Below, piece after piece: positions 46,661 to 54,279 of a stretch of 64,000 nt of DNA. Origin of the DNA: Pseudomonadota bacterium (GTDB taxonomy: Bacteria; Pseudomonadota; Alphaproteobacteria; Micavibrionales; UBA2020); NCBI GenBank assembly GCA_021845905.1, contig JAJZVA010000008.1:1-64000 (forward strand), read 5' to 3'. The notes below the pieces were generated by a model. The model did not search any database, had not been told where the DNA came from, and saw nothing but the letters and a program-made list of their open reading frames with translations. How positions within the stretch are numbered: the stretch's first letter is position 1; each line of letters opens with the position of its first letter. The translations under genes and the position numbers were made by a program.

Positions 46661-46730
46661 TTTGCATCGTTTTTTGCATTTGCTCGGTTTTTTATCTGCG
46701 CTATAGTGATGCCCGATAAGGAGTGTGACT

Positions 46731-47591
46731 ATGATAAAAAGGTCAGGTATGGTAAAAAAATCAGGTGCTTTTCTTATGGTTTTGTTTGCGGGTTTGCTGT
46801 TTCGGTCGCAGCCTTCCTTTGCGATGGGAAACCTGACGATTACCCCGTGGCGCATCGTTTTCGGCGCGCGTGATAGGTCTGCTTCCGTCACCCTTCTCAA
46901 TACGTCCGACCGTCCGGCCACATACCGTATCGGCTGGTTGCTGACGAAGGCTACGGCCGATGGGAAATATGATCTGAGCCCGTATAACCCTAAAAAGGAC
47001 AAAAATCCCTTCAGCGTTCCGAATATGATTATTTATTCGCCGCGGCAGGTGACGATTGAGCCTCACGGCTATCAGTTGATCCGTATGGAGTTGCGCCGCC
47101 CGTCAAATCTACCGTTCGGAGAATATCGCGCCCACATGACGTTTATCCAGTTGGCGCATCAGTCGGCGCCTTCGCGGGATCCTCATGCCAAAGACGTGTC
47201 GATGAAGTTGAGCGTTAATTTCGGCTTTTCCATCCCCGTGATCGTGCGACAGGGGGTTGATAATAATCTGAAAATAGAACTCATGAACCCCAGGCTCGTC
47301 GCGCGCGGCAAGTATAGCGCTTTAGAGGTTGATATTACGCGCGTAGCGGGGACGTTTAGCAGCTATGGAACGGTAAATGTTTATTGGACTCCGCCGGGAA
47401 GCAAGGAGAAAAAAGTCGGCGAGTTGACCAATGTGGCGCTTTATCCAGAGCTGAAAACGCGTCATATATACGTTCCTCTCATATTCACCCATAGGCGGAT
47501 TGTCGGCGGGCAGATTCGCGTCGCCTATGTCGGAAAGCTGGATGCGGCCGGTAAAGTCTGGGATCAGAAAGTATTCAACGTCGGCCAGTAA
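46731..47591 (+). CDS. PapD-like periplasmic pilus chaperone
   Basis: ATG 46731 follows AAGGAG by 7 bases. The 286-residue protein has a signal peptide (AFLMVLFAGLLFRSQPSFA). The first Ig-like domain starts LTITPWRIVFGARDRSASVT and contains LLNTSDRPATYRIGW, with the strand Q-V-T-I-E-P-H-G-Y-Q-L-I-R that matches the chaperone F1/G1 edge. The second domain has IPVIVRQG and LNFG-like strands. This is the fimbrial-chaperone architecture, though longer than FimC/PapD by about 50 residues. It should hold the DUF4402 subunits before delivery to the usher. Its own promoter may lie in the 70 bases after the terminator. Confidence 0.82.
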   Translation: MIKRSGMVKKSGAFLMVLFAGLLFRSQPSFAMGNLTITPWRIVFGARDRSASVTLLNTSDRPATYRIGWLLTKATADGKYDLSPYNPKKDKNPFSVPNMIIYSPRQVTIEPHGYQLIRMELRRPSNLPFGEYRAHMTFIQLAHQSAPSRDPHAKDVSMKLSVNFGFSIPVIVRQGVDNNLKIELMNPRLVARGKYSALEVDITRVAGTFSSYGTVNVYWTPPGSKEKKVGELTNVALYPELKTRHIYVPLIFTHRRIVGGQIRVAYVGKLDAAGKVWDQKVFNVGQ

Positions 47592-47616
47592 CCGGACAAC
47601 AAGCTTCATCATATAA

Positions 47617-47652
47617 AAAAACGGGCTCCGGCATAGGCTGGAGCCCGTTTTT
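47617..47652. terminator. Bidirectional terminator between chaperone and sodB
   Basis: The stem ACGGGCTCC (47621-47629) with GGAGCCCGT (47640-47648) has a 10-base loop, with A-run to the left and T-run to the right. It serves both convergent genes. Confidence 0.9.
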
Positions 47653-47671
47653 ATGAAGGCGTGCTATTGCG

Positions 47672-48262
47672 TCAGGCTTTATAGGCCTCGGCGGCAAACG
47701 TCCAGTTGGCGAGCTTCTCGATAAAGACCTTGAGGAAGTCCGCGCGGCGGTTCTGATAATCAAGGTAGTAGGCGTGTTCCCACACGTCGCAGACGAGCAG
47801 GGGCGTTTTGCCTTCTGTCAGAGGCGTTTCCGCGTTCGCGGTTTTGACGATTTCAAGCTTGCCTTTATCCGATACGAGCCAGACCCAGCCGGACCCGAAC
47901 TGGCCCATGCCGCCCGCGACAAACTGCTCCTTGAACTTGTCGAAGCTGCCGAAGGCTTCGTTTATTTTGTCCGCCAGAGGCGCCGGCGCGACGCCGCCGC
48001 CATTGGGCGTCATGCTCTTCCAGAAGAGATTGTGGTTGTAGATCTGGCCGATGTTGTTGAACGCCGCGCCGCCTTGCTTGTGCGCCTCGATCAGCGCCTT
48101 TTCAAGCGGAAGGCCTTCCAGCGGGGTGCCTTTGACGAGCTCGTTGGCTTTGGTGACGTAAGCGTTATGGTGCTTGCCATGGTGGAATTCGAGCGTTTGA
48201 GCGGAGATGTGCGGCTCAAGCGCGGCCTTGTCGTAAGGCAGTTGAGGAAGTGTAAAAGTCAT
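47672..48262 (-). CDS. sodB: Superoxide dismutase (Fe/Mn family)
   Basis: This 196-residue enzyme converts superoxide to peroxide and oxygen. Metal ligands are visible: His in LEFHHGKHHNAYV (about 27), His in NIGQIYNHNLFWKSM (about 74), and Asp and His in CDVWEHAYYLDYQNRR (about 157 and 161). AAFNNIGQ and the Q in the GQFGSGWVWLV region favour iron over manganese. Start ATG 48262 has AGGAG 6 bases upstream. The open frame further upstream is non-coding. No signal peptide, so it is cytoplasmic. Confidence 0.96.
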   Translation of the reverse strand: MTFTLPQLPYDKAALEPHISAQTLEFHHGKHHNAYVTKANELVKGTPLEGLPLEKALIEAHKQGGAAFNNIGQIYNHNLFWKSMTPNGGGVAPAPLADKINEAFGSFDKFKEQFVAGGMGQFGSGWVWLVSDKGKLEIVKTANAETPLTEGKTPLLVCDVWEHAYYLDYQNRRADFLKVFIEKLANWTFAAEAYKA

Positions 48263-48392
48263 AGCGATCTCCTGCTGTTTAGGTTGAGCTTGGGACATGG
48301 CGCGGCCTTTCTTTAATTGCATAATTAATTTCATAGACCAGGCACCGCAAGGATAGCGCGATAATCCGTTTTGGCAAGGACATATGATATTT

Positions 48393-49508
48393 TTATTGTC
48401 CGGCCTCGTCATCATTGGCGGAGGCCGATGCGTCGTCATTTATGTCCGGCACGGTCAGGAGCATGCCGAACCAGCGCCAGTTTCTGTCTTGCCCCGGCGT
48501 GAAGGTTTCATCCGGCAGTGTGCAGTTTATGCGCGTGCGGCGGTCTGTGAAAGGCTGCTTCAGGCGGATCTCGATGCGGTTTTGATCAAGGCGGGTGAGT
48601 GGCAGTTTTCCCGTATCAGACGCGAAACAGGCGAGTTTGGAGAGATCGTGCAAGGCCGGCATGACGGTAAAGCCGATGTCCGGCGGGTTGTTTTTGAGAG
48701 CGGGATCGGCCGGAACGATATCGCTGACGGGTAAGGGAAGCGCGTTGGCGGTGAGCGTGAAGCGGTCGATGTCGCCGTAGTCCTGTGTCATGACAAAACG
48801 CGGCAGCGCCATCATGTCCTCGCCATGATAAGCGACGCCCGACTGTTCCCCGAAAGCGGCCTTGAAATCATATCCGGCGATTTGTTCTTTCAACGCCGTA
48901 TCGAACTCCCCGTAAGGGTACGCGAAAAAATCGGGCGTGCCGCCCATCATTTCGCGGTAGCGGGCGACCGCCTGATTGATCAGCGCGGCGTTTTGGGATG
49001 TCGTCTTGTTGACCATGTGCACGTAAGACGAGGGCAAAATGCCGAAGCTGGCGAGGCCGTCGTTTTGAAGTTTCCTGAGCTGCGTCCACGTCATGCGGTT
49101 GCCGGTGCTGTCGTCGATTTTATCCGACGCGAAGAAAATTGTGAATGGCATGCGGTCTTTTTCAAGCAGGGGCACGACGTTGGCAAGCAGGCTTGGGTAG
49201 GCGCCGTCGAACGTCAGCCCGATAGTGCGCGGCGGCAGTGGCGTGCCGTTTTTCACGGCAGTCACGATTTGCGCCAGAGGCAGAACGTTGTAATTCCCTT
49301 TTTCAAGCTCGTTGATGTGCTCTTTGAACTGGTCAAGGGATATGTTTCCTCGCGCGGCTGAATCGGTGCCGACGTGCTCGTAGACGAAGATCACGGCCGC
49401 GCTTTTGTCGGCGGGTATCGCCGCCATGGCAAGGCGCGGTGCGAGCAGGGCGGAGGCAAAAATAGCCCCTGTAACCATCCGGCGTAAATGTGTATACTCG
49501 CGCTTCAT
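48393..49508 (-). CDS. Exported polysaccharide-deacetylase-like protein with degenerate metal site
   Basis: The protein is about 371 residues from ATG 49508, with a signal peptide MVTGAIFASALLAPRLAMAA. The NodB-type fold is recognisable: IGLTFDGAYPSLLANVVPLL, then MPFTIFFASDKID, then GTPDFFAYPYGEFDTALKE. Two catalytic features are altered. TFDDG is TFDGA, lacking the second Asp, and the HxxxH metal pair is replaced by a segment like LPSSYVHM with one His. The fold may therefore bind glycan without hydrolysis, or use other residues. The C-terminus carries an acidic, disordered tail. An ATG at 49520 is the alternative start. Confidence 0.78.
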   Translation of the reverse strand: MKREYTHLRRMVTGAIFASALLAPRLAMAAIPADKSAAVIFVYEHVGTDSAARGNISLDQFKEHINELEKGNYNVLPLAQIVTAVKNGTPLPPRTIGLTFDGAYPSLLANVVPLLEKDRMPFTIFFASDKIDDSTGNRMTWTQLRKLQNDGLASFGILPSSYVHMVNKTTSQNAALINQAVARYREMMGGTPDFFAYPYGEFDTALKEQIAGYDFKAAFGEQSGVAYHGEDMMALPRFVMTQDYGDIDRFTLTANALPLPVSDIVPADPALKNNPPDIGFTVMPALHDLSKLACFASDTGKLPLTRLDQNRIEIRLKQPFTDRRTRINCTLPDETFTPGQDRNWRWFGMLLTVPDINDDASASANDDEAGQ

Positions 49509-49523
49509 GGAAAGGAACATATC

Positions 49524-50117
49524 ATGACGGGAAACGTATTGACAGAGCAAGTCGTACAGCAACTATTTGCAGGCGCCAGAACCCATACGGCTTGGCAGGA
49601 CAGGCCCGTCGGCGACGAGACGCTGAAGCAGGTCTATGATTTGGCCAAATGGGGGCCGACCAGCGCCAACAGCAATCCGTTGCGCATCGTTTTCATCAAG
49701 TCGAAAAGCGCCAAGGAGAGTCTGAAGCCCTGTCTTGCTGAGGGAAATGTCAAAAAGACGATGGCCGCGCCGGTGACGGCCCTGCTGGCGATGGACATGA
49801 AGTTCTATGATCATTTTCCCAAGCTGTTTCCTCAGGCGGATGCGCGGTCGTGGTTTGTCGGCAACGACGCGATGATCGAGGACGCGGCTTTCCGCAACAG
49901 CAGCCTGCAGGGCGCTTACTTTATCATTGCGGCGCGTGCCTGCGGCCTTGATTGCGGGCCGATGTCCGGCTTCGACAAGAATAAAGCCGATGAAATCTTT
50001 TTTAAAGGAACGTCATTCAAGTCCAACTTTCTCTGTAATCTCGGCTATGGAGACAAATCAAAACTTCATCCCCGCAATCCCAGATTCGCGTTTGAGGACG
50101 TTTGTCAAATTCTCTGA
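49524..50117 (+). CDS. Malonic-semialdehyde reductase RutE-like nitroreductase
   Basis: This 197-residue FMN-dependent nitroreductase-fold enzyme contains LAKWGPTSANSNPLRIVF (the cofactor and substrate-loop block) and KPCLAEGNVKKTMAAPVTA. The C-terminal helix region has CGLDCGPMSGFDKNKADE and FLCNLGYGD. The pattern is that of RutE/YdfG-type reductases in pyrimidine and malonate-semialdehyde metabolism. No other rut genes lie nearby, so the physiological substrate is unknown. ATG 49524 has AAAGGA 7 bases upstream. It is divergent from the deacetylase-like gene, with the two starts only 15 bases apart. Confidence 0.85.
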   Translation: MTGNVLTEQVVQQLFAGARTHTAWQDRPVGDETLKQVYDLAKWGPTSANSNPLRIVFIKSKSAKESLKPCLAEGNVKKTMAAPVTALLAMDMKFYDHFPKLFPQADARSWFVGNDAMIEDAAFRNSSLQGAYFIIAARACGLDCGPMSGFDKNKADEIFFKGTSFKSNFLCNLGYGDKSKLHPRNPRFAFEDVCQIL

Positions 50118-50137
50118 AATCCCCGGCGGCGCATAAG

Positions 50138-50818
50138 GTGAAATGCCTTGCGGTCAACACGGCCACGAAAACGCTCTCCATTGCGCTGGTGGAGGGCGAA
50201 AATCTCCTGCATTTTTACGAGACAGGCGAAACACGCGATCAGGGAAACTTGCTTTTAAACCATATCCTCGACGGATTGCGCGAAAATGGCCTCGGCTTTG
50301 CCGATCTCGACGTTCTTGCCGTTGTGACGGGGCCGGGCAGTTTTACGGGCATTCGTATCGGCCTTGCGACGATGCGCGGGATTGCGCTGGCGGCCGACAG
50401 GCCGCTGATCGGCTTTTCAAGCTTTGACATGTTTGCCGCGAGGTCGCCGGACAGGGTCAATATCGTGGCCGTTGAATCCTGGCGCGAGGAGCTTTATTTC
50501 GCGGTGATGGATGAAGAGGGGCATCCCCTCATTGCCTGCGGAAACGAGACGCCTGAGGCTTTTACGGAACGTTTCAGTCGTGAATTTCTGGGGAAACACC
50601 CCATCCTGCTGTCCGGCGACGCGGCGGAGAGAATGACGGGCTTGTTGCCGGATGCGGAGCTTGCCGGGGTAAGGGGAAATGCCGCATGCGTTGCGCATTT
50701 GGCGTGGGAAAAGTTTAGCATAGGAGGCGCTCCAGACGTTATGCCGGTGCCTTATTACCTGCGCGAGGCGGATGTCACAATATCTGTAAAATCCGCCAGA
50801 ATTTTAAAGGAAAAATAG
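50138..50818 (+). CDS. tsaB: tRNA threonylcarbamoyl-adenosine biosynthesis protein TsaB
   Basis: The 226-residue ASKHA-fold partner of TsaD makes t6A37 in tRNAs that read ANN codons. The N-terminus KCLAVNTATKTLSIAL carries the phosphate-1 motif, and VVTGPGSFTGIRIGLATMRG is the TsaB signature. The C-terminal segment runs to PVPYYLREADV. GTG 50138 gives a normal family N-terminus. A TTG at 50102 with GAGGA would overlap the preceding gene by 16 bases, and either is possible. TsaB is catalytically inactive and serves as scaffold. Confidence 0.92.
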   Translation: MKCLAVNTATKTLSIALVEGENLLHFYETGETRDQGNLLLNHILDGLRENGLGFADLDVLAVVTGPGSFTGIRIGLATMRGIALAADRPLIGFSSFDMFAARSPDRVNIVAVESWREELYFAVMDEEGHPLIACGNETPEAFTERFSREFLGKHPILLSGDAAERMTGLLPDAELAGVRGNAACVAHLAWEKFSIGGAPDVMPVPYYLREADVTISVKSARILKEK

Positions 50819-51037
50819 ACAATAAATATTCATTTATTACTTTAATAAAATTATTTATATTATTGATATATAATAATATTTTTCTTAAATTATAAAAACA
50901 TATTGAATATATGTAAAATTGTATGTTACTATAAAAAGTATGAGCGTGTCGGGGGCCCGACACATTACCTTCGTTGATCCATTCCTTACAAAAAAAGTCC
51001 CGGCAGTATGCCGGGGCTTTTTTATATTATTCAGGAA
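50819..51037 (+). other. AT-rich intergenic region with two hairpins (possible small RNA or 3' UTR)
   Basis: 50819-50945 is almost pure A and T, far from the flanking composition. An 18-bp dyad (50946-50963, GTGTCGGG-GG-CCCGACAC) and a bidirectional terminator (50994-51022, core CCCGGCA/TGCCGGG) follow. TATAAAA-like and TTGAATA-like elements around 50909-50935 could drive a short RNA ending at the terminator. The simpler reading is a shared 3' end for convergent tsaB and the NUDIX gene. Confidence 0.45.
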
Positions 51038-52051
51038 TTAAATTTTTGTATTGGGCGCGCGGCGTTCGAGCAAGGCGTTGCGCCTGAAGCGGAAAAGCGC
51101 CGCCGGTCGGCCACCGGCGCGAGCGGATTTCTTGCCCGTCACCTCTTCCACAATGCCGGAGCTTTCCGCCAGACGGCGAAAATTTTGCTTATGCAAGGCG
51201 TGGCCGGAAATGGCTTCCACTGTTTTTTGCAGTTCGAGCAGGGTGAATTCTTCCGCCATTAATTCAAAAACTACGGGGCGGTATTTCAACTTTCCTCTCA
51301 GGCGGCTCATGGCCGTGGCAAGGATCCGTCTATGGTCGTAAAGCATGGGGCGGCTGGGCACGGAAGGCCGCCTGTTTTTAATTTTCTTGTCCCGGATCGC
51401 TTCATCCGTCAGCCGGGCTTCGTAGAGAAGTTCATAGCGATCAAGAACTTTCTCATCATCCCATTCCGACTCCGGATTGCCAAAGCAGAGATCGACCCGC
51501 GCGTGCCTGCGCGATTTTTCTTCCTTCGTGTCGGCGGATTCTACCCAGCGCGCAAGGCCGGGCAGGAGAGCGTCGTCAATCACCGCCGGGCGGCCATTGC
51601 GCCAGTCTTCCCATGGAAAATAGTCATACCATTTTCCCCAAAAAACTTTTTCCGAAGTGCGGATTTTTTCCTGATGGGTAAGGGCGACGTAGCCGATGGA
51701 GACAACGCGCTGTTCCACGTCCTCCTGCCCCGCATAGCGGCCACGGTTGCCGAACGTGTAGAGTTGCTCCACATATCCCGGCGTGATCGGCGTCTGGCTT
51801 TTCACCCAGGTGCGCAGGCCCAGTTCAAGCGTAGGGTGCGTTTCGGGGTCAAACGGGCCGAACGGCAGGGCGTCGCCATCCTCATCGGCGGGCAGTATGC
51901 CAACGGAGAGCGCGTGTTCGGCGCCGCGGACAATAAATACGCGCGGCTCCATGCGGTCGACGGAAACGATCACCGCCGAGAGGCCGATGATGACGCCGGA
52001 CTTTCCGGCTGATTTTCCAGTCGCGCTGTTTTCTTTTCTGTCTGAGGTCAT
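51038..52051 (-). CDS. NUDIX domain with C-terminal winged helix (NrtR-like / COG4111 type)
   Basis: The 337-residue protein has an N-terminal NUDIX-like fold with IIGLSAVIVSVDRMEPRVFIV and YVEQLYTFGNRGR. YAGQEDVEQRVVSIGYVALT follows. The catalytic Nudix box (GX5EX7REUXEEXGU) is not intact, as in NrtR-type regulators that bind ADP-ribose or NAD derivatives rather than hydrolyse them. A linker and a C-terminal winged helix follow (EEFTLLELQKTVEAISGHAL, HKQNFRRLAES, GRPAALFRFR). It is probably a DNA-binding regulator. It follows the exported protein gene with a 1-base gap, so the two are co-transcribed. Confidence 0.78.
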   Translation of the reverse strand: MTSDRKENSATGKSAGKSGVIIGLSAVIVSVDRMEPRVFIVRGAEHALSVGILPADEDGDALPFGPFDPETHPTLELGLRTWVKSQTPITPGYVEQLYTFGNRGRYAGQEDVEQRVVSIGYVALTHQEKIRTSEKVFWGKWYDYFPWEDWRNGRPAVIDDALLPGLARWVESADTKEEKSRRHARVDLCFGNPESEWDDEKVLDRYELLYEARLTDEAIRDKKIKNRRPSVPSRPMLYDHRRILATAMSRLRGKLKYRPVVFELMAEEFTLLELQKTVEAISGHALHKQNFRRLAESSGIVEEVTGKKSARAGGRPAALFRFRRNALLERRAPNTKI

Positions 52052-52052
52052 T

Positions 52053-52745
52053 TTATTGGTAGGGCTTGAGCGCTTCTATCGCCTTGTCCAGAGCCGCGAG
52101 AGACGCGACGTTGGCGGTTTTTTCCTGATGAATGTAGCTTTTCGAGAGGCCTATGTTTTCGTAGGTGCTGTCGGGGATATTTTGCCTGAAGCGCAGTCCT
52201 TTCTCAAGTGAGGTTAAATACTTATAGGCCGCGCGGGCATTTTGCAGGCGCTGGGCTTTTGTAAGGCGCGTATCGTTCACCGTGGAGATCGAATGCTTTA
52301 TCGCTTGTTCGACCGCGTATTCACCGCTTGCCACGCCGTGGATACGGCCGACTTTCAATCTCTTGAAGTCTCCCTTCGGAGAGATCAGCCGAGGCGCCTT
52401 TGCGATGAGTTTGGCGATGTCGATTTGTTGCGGTGCCCCCCCCCCTTGCGGACTTGTCTGCTGGTCGAACGGCGAGGGTGGTATGAAGCTTTGCGGTGGA
52501 CGTATCACGCTTTGCTCTGTTTGCTGTTCGTCTGACGATGGCGCTGGGGCGGTCGCGGTATCTTCCAGGCTCGCCGGAGCCAGGGTATCGGAGGCGCCGC
52601 TCTGCGTGGCGTTATTGGCGGAAGGGGCAATGAGCCCGGCGTATCCGTTGTTGTCATCGGCATGCGCCGTGGCGGGAAAAGCCGCAAAAACCGCAAGGAA
52701 AGCCGCTACGCACAAAAGACTGCCGAATGTCTTTGTTTTCAACAT
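52053..52745 (-). CDS. Exported protein with a coding G10 tract
   Basis: The 230-residue protein has a signal peptide (GSLLCVAAFLAVFAAFPATA, cut near AHA). Residues 30-110 are disordered and rich in Pro, Ser, Gln and Ala; residues 110-230 are helical (LKVGRIHGVASGEYAVEQAI, LQNARAAYKYLTSLEKGL). No known family. The frame crosses ten consecutive G residues (plus-strand C10 at 52436-52445) encoding part of the PQGGGAPQ linker. A length change would shift the frame, making this a candidate for phase variation. In this sequence the frame is open. It is 1 base from the NUDIX gene start. Confidence 0.65.
   Translation of the reverse strand: MLKTKTFGSLLCVAAFLAVFAAFPATAHADDNNGYAGLIAPSANNATQSGASDTLAPASLEDTATAPAPSSDEQQTEQSVIRPPQSFIPPSPFDQQTSPQGGGAPQQIDIAKLIAKAPRLISPKGDFKRLKVGRIHGVASGEYAVEQAIKHSISTVNDTRLTKAQRLQNARAAYKYLTSLEKGLRFRQNIPDSTYENIGLSKSYIHQEKTANVASLAALDKAIEALKPYQ
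52436..52445. repeat. Homopolymer C10/G10 inside a coding sequence
   Basis: Ten C on the plus strand (G10 in the gene) is far longer than any other G or C run I noticed in the window. It encodes Gly residues in a linker downstream of a signal peptide. Slippage of one base would truncate the protein. Confidence 0.85.
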
Positions 52746-52842
52746 AAAAACAGTTGTTCCTCTTTTAGATGCCTATTTCTATGATATCATACAACAATGT
52801 CTTTTGCTTGTCGACACTTAACCTATTGAAATATTTGATATA

Positions 52843-54279
52843 ATGACATCGTCTGTGCTGCGGCTTCCGGTTCGTGAAATTCTTGCGCTCTATCAGTTGA
52901 AAAAGCTTTCACCTGTCGAGGTGACGCAAGCTTGTCTCAAGCAAATACTGAAATATAACCCGATGCTAAATGCCTTTGCCCTGCTGGATGAAAAGCAGGC
53001 GCTGCGTCAGGCGCGAGGATCGGAGAAACGCTGGATGCGCGGCGTGCAGGCGGGCGTTCTCGACGGCATTCCGGTGACGATCAAGGACTGGTTTCATTAC
53101 AAAGGCTGGCCGACGCGCTACGGATCGCTTGCTTCCAGCGGGGTCGTCCAGCATGAGGACAGTCCGCCCGTGGCGCGGTTGCGCGAGCAGGGGGCGGTTT
53201 TTCTAGGCAAGACGACGCTGCCGGAATACGGGCACAAGGGCGTCACGCATAGTCCGTTCACCGGCATTACGCGCAATCCATGGAACAGCGCGCGCACTTC
53301 AGGCGGCTCTTCGGGCGGCGCGGCCGTCGCGGCGGCGACGGGCATGGGGTTTTTGCATCTCGGCAGCGATGCCGGAGGCTCGGTGCGTATTCCGGCGAGC
53401 TTTAGCGGCGTCTTTGGTTTCAAGCCCAGCCCCGGCCTTGCGCCGAGCTGGCCGCCGAGCTTGTTCTCGACGCTTTCGGCCATCGGCCCGCTGACGCGCA
53501 ACGTTGACGATGCGGCGCTGATGCTCGACGTCCTGACGCGGCCCGATGCCCGCGACTGGTTCGCGTTGCCGCAAGGAAATGGAATGTTTGAAAGGCCGGA
53601 TTTCTCCGCCGCGCTGAAAAAGCCGCTCCCGAAACTGCGCATCGCTTATGCGGCGACGGTCAACGGCTTCGGGCCCACGCCCGAGGTCGCGCAGGTTCTT
53701 GAGAAAGTCCGCCCTGCGCTGGACGTTTTGGGAAAAGTCGACGAGATAACGCTGACGGCGCCGCATCTCGTCGATGTTTTCAACAGGCACTGGAGCGCGG
53801 TCGCGTCATGGAGCGCGGCGCAGTTCGGCGCGCGGGAGAAAAAAAAGCTTGATCCGCGCTTCCTCCACTGGGCGGCGCAGGGAGACGCATTGCCGTTGCA
53901 CGACTATCTTGATGCCGAGCGCGCGCGCATGTCGATCGGAGAATATTTCAAATCCCTTCTTGAGACATACGATATCCTTGTCACGCCGACGACGGCGATG
54001 ACGGCCTTCGAAGCGGGTGTCGATATGCCGACGCTGCCGAGCGGAAAGAAACAGGATGACTGGACGCCGTTCACTTTCCCCGCAAATCTTGCAAGGCTGC
54101 CCGCCGCCTCATTGCCCGCGGGGCTGTGCGAAAACGGCTTGCCTGCGGGGTTGCAGGTCATGGGCGGTTATTTGAAAGACGCGCTGGTTTTGCAGGTTTG
54201 CAAGAAGCTTGAGGAATTGTTGGGTTTTACCCCATGGCTGCTTGCATCTTCGCAAGACATGCCTGACGGTCGGGCCTGA
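52843..54279 (+). CDS. Amidase-signature family hydrolase
   Basis: The 478-residue protein carries the Ser-cisSer-Lys triad: VTIKDWFHYKGWPTRYGS (Lys about 77), TSGGSSGGAAVAAATGMG (cis-Ser, about 155) and GSDAGGSVRIPASFSGV (nucleophile Ser, about 178). The length and layout match GatA-like amidases, but gatB and gatC are not here and the enzyme lacks GatA-specific neighbours. It could be a general amide, carbamate or fatty-amide hydrolase. There is no signal peptide. The 3' end overlaps cca by 53 bases, convergent. Confidence 0.9.
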   Translation: MTSSVLRLPVREILALYQLKKLSPVEVTQACLKQILKYNPMLNAFALLDEKQALRQARGSEKRWMRGVQAGVLDGIPVTIKDWFHYKGWPTRYGSLASSGVVQHEDSPPVARLREQGAVFLGKTTLPEYGHKGVTHSPFTGITRNPWNSARTSGGSSGGAAVAAATGMGFLHLGSDAGGSVRIPASFSGVFGFKPSPGLAPSWPPSLFSTLSAIGPLTRNVDDAALMLDVLTRPDARDWFALPQGNGMFERPDFSAALKKPLPKLRIAYAATVNGFGPTPEVAQVLEKVRPALDVLGKVDEITLTAPHLVDVFNRHWSAVASWSAAQFGAREKKKLDPRFLHWAAQGDALPLHDYLDAERARMSIGEYFKSLLETYDILVTPTTAMTAFEAGVDMPTLPSGKKQDDWTPFTFPANLARLPAASLPAGLCENGLPAGLQVMGGYLKDALVLQVCKKLEELLGFTPWLLASSQDMPDGRA

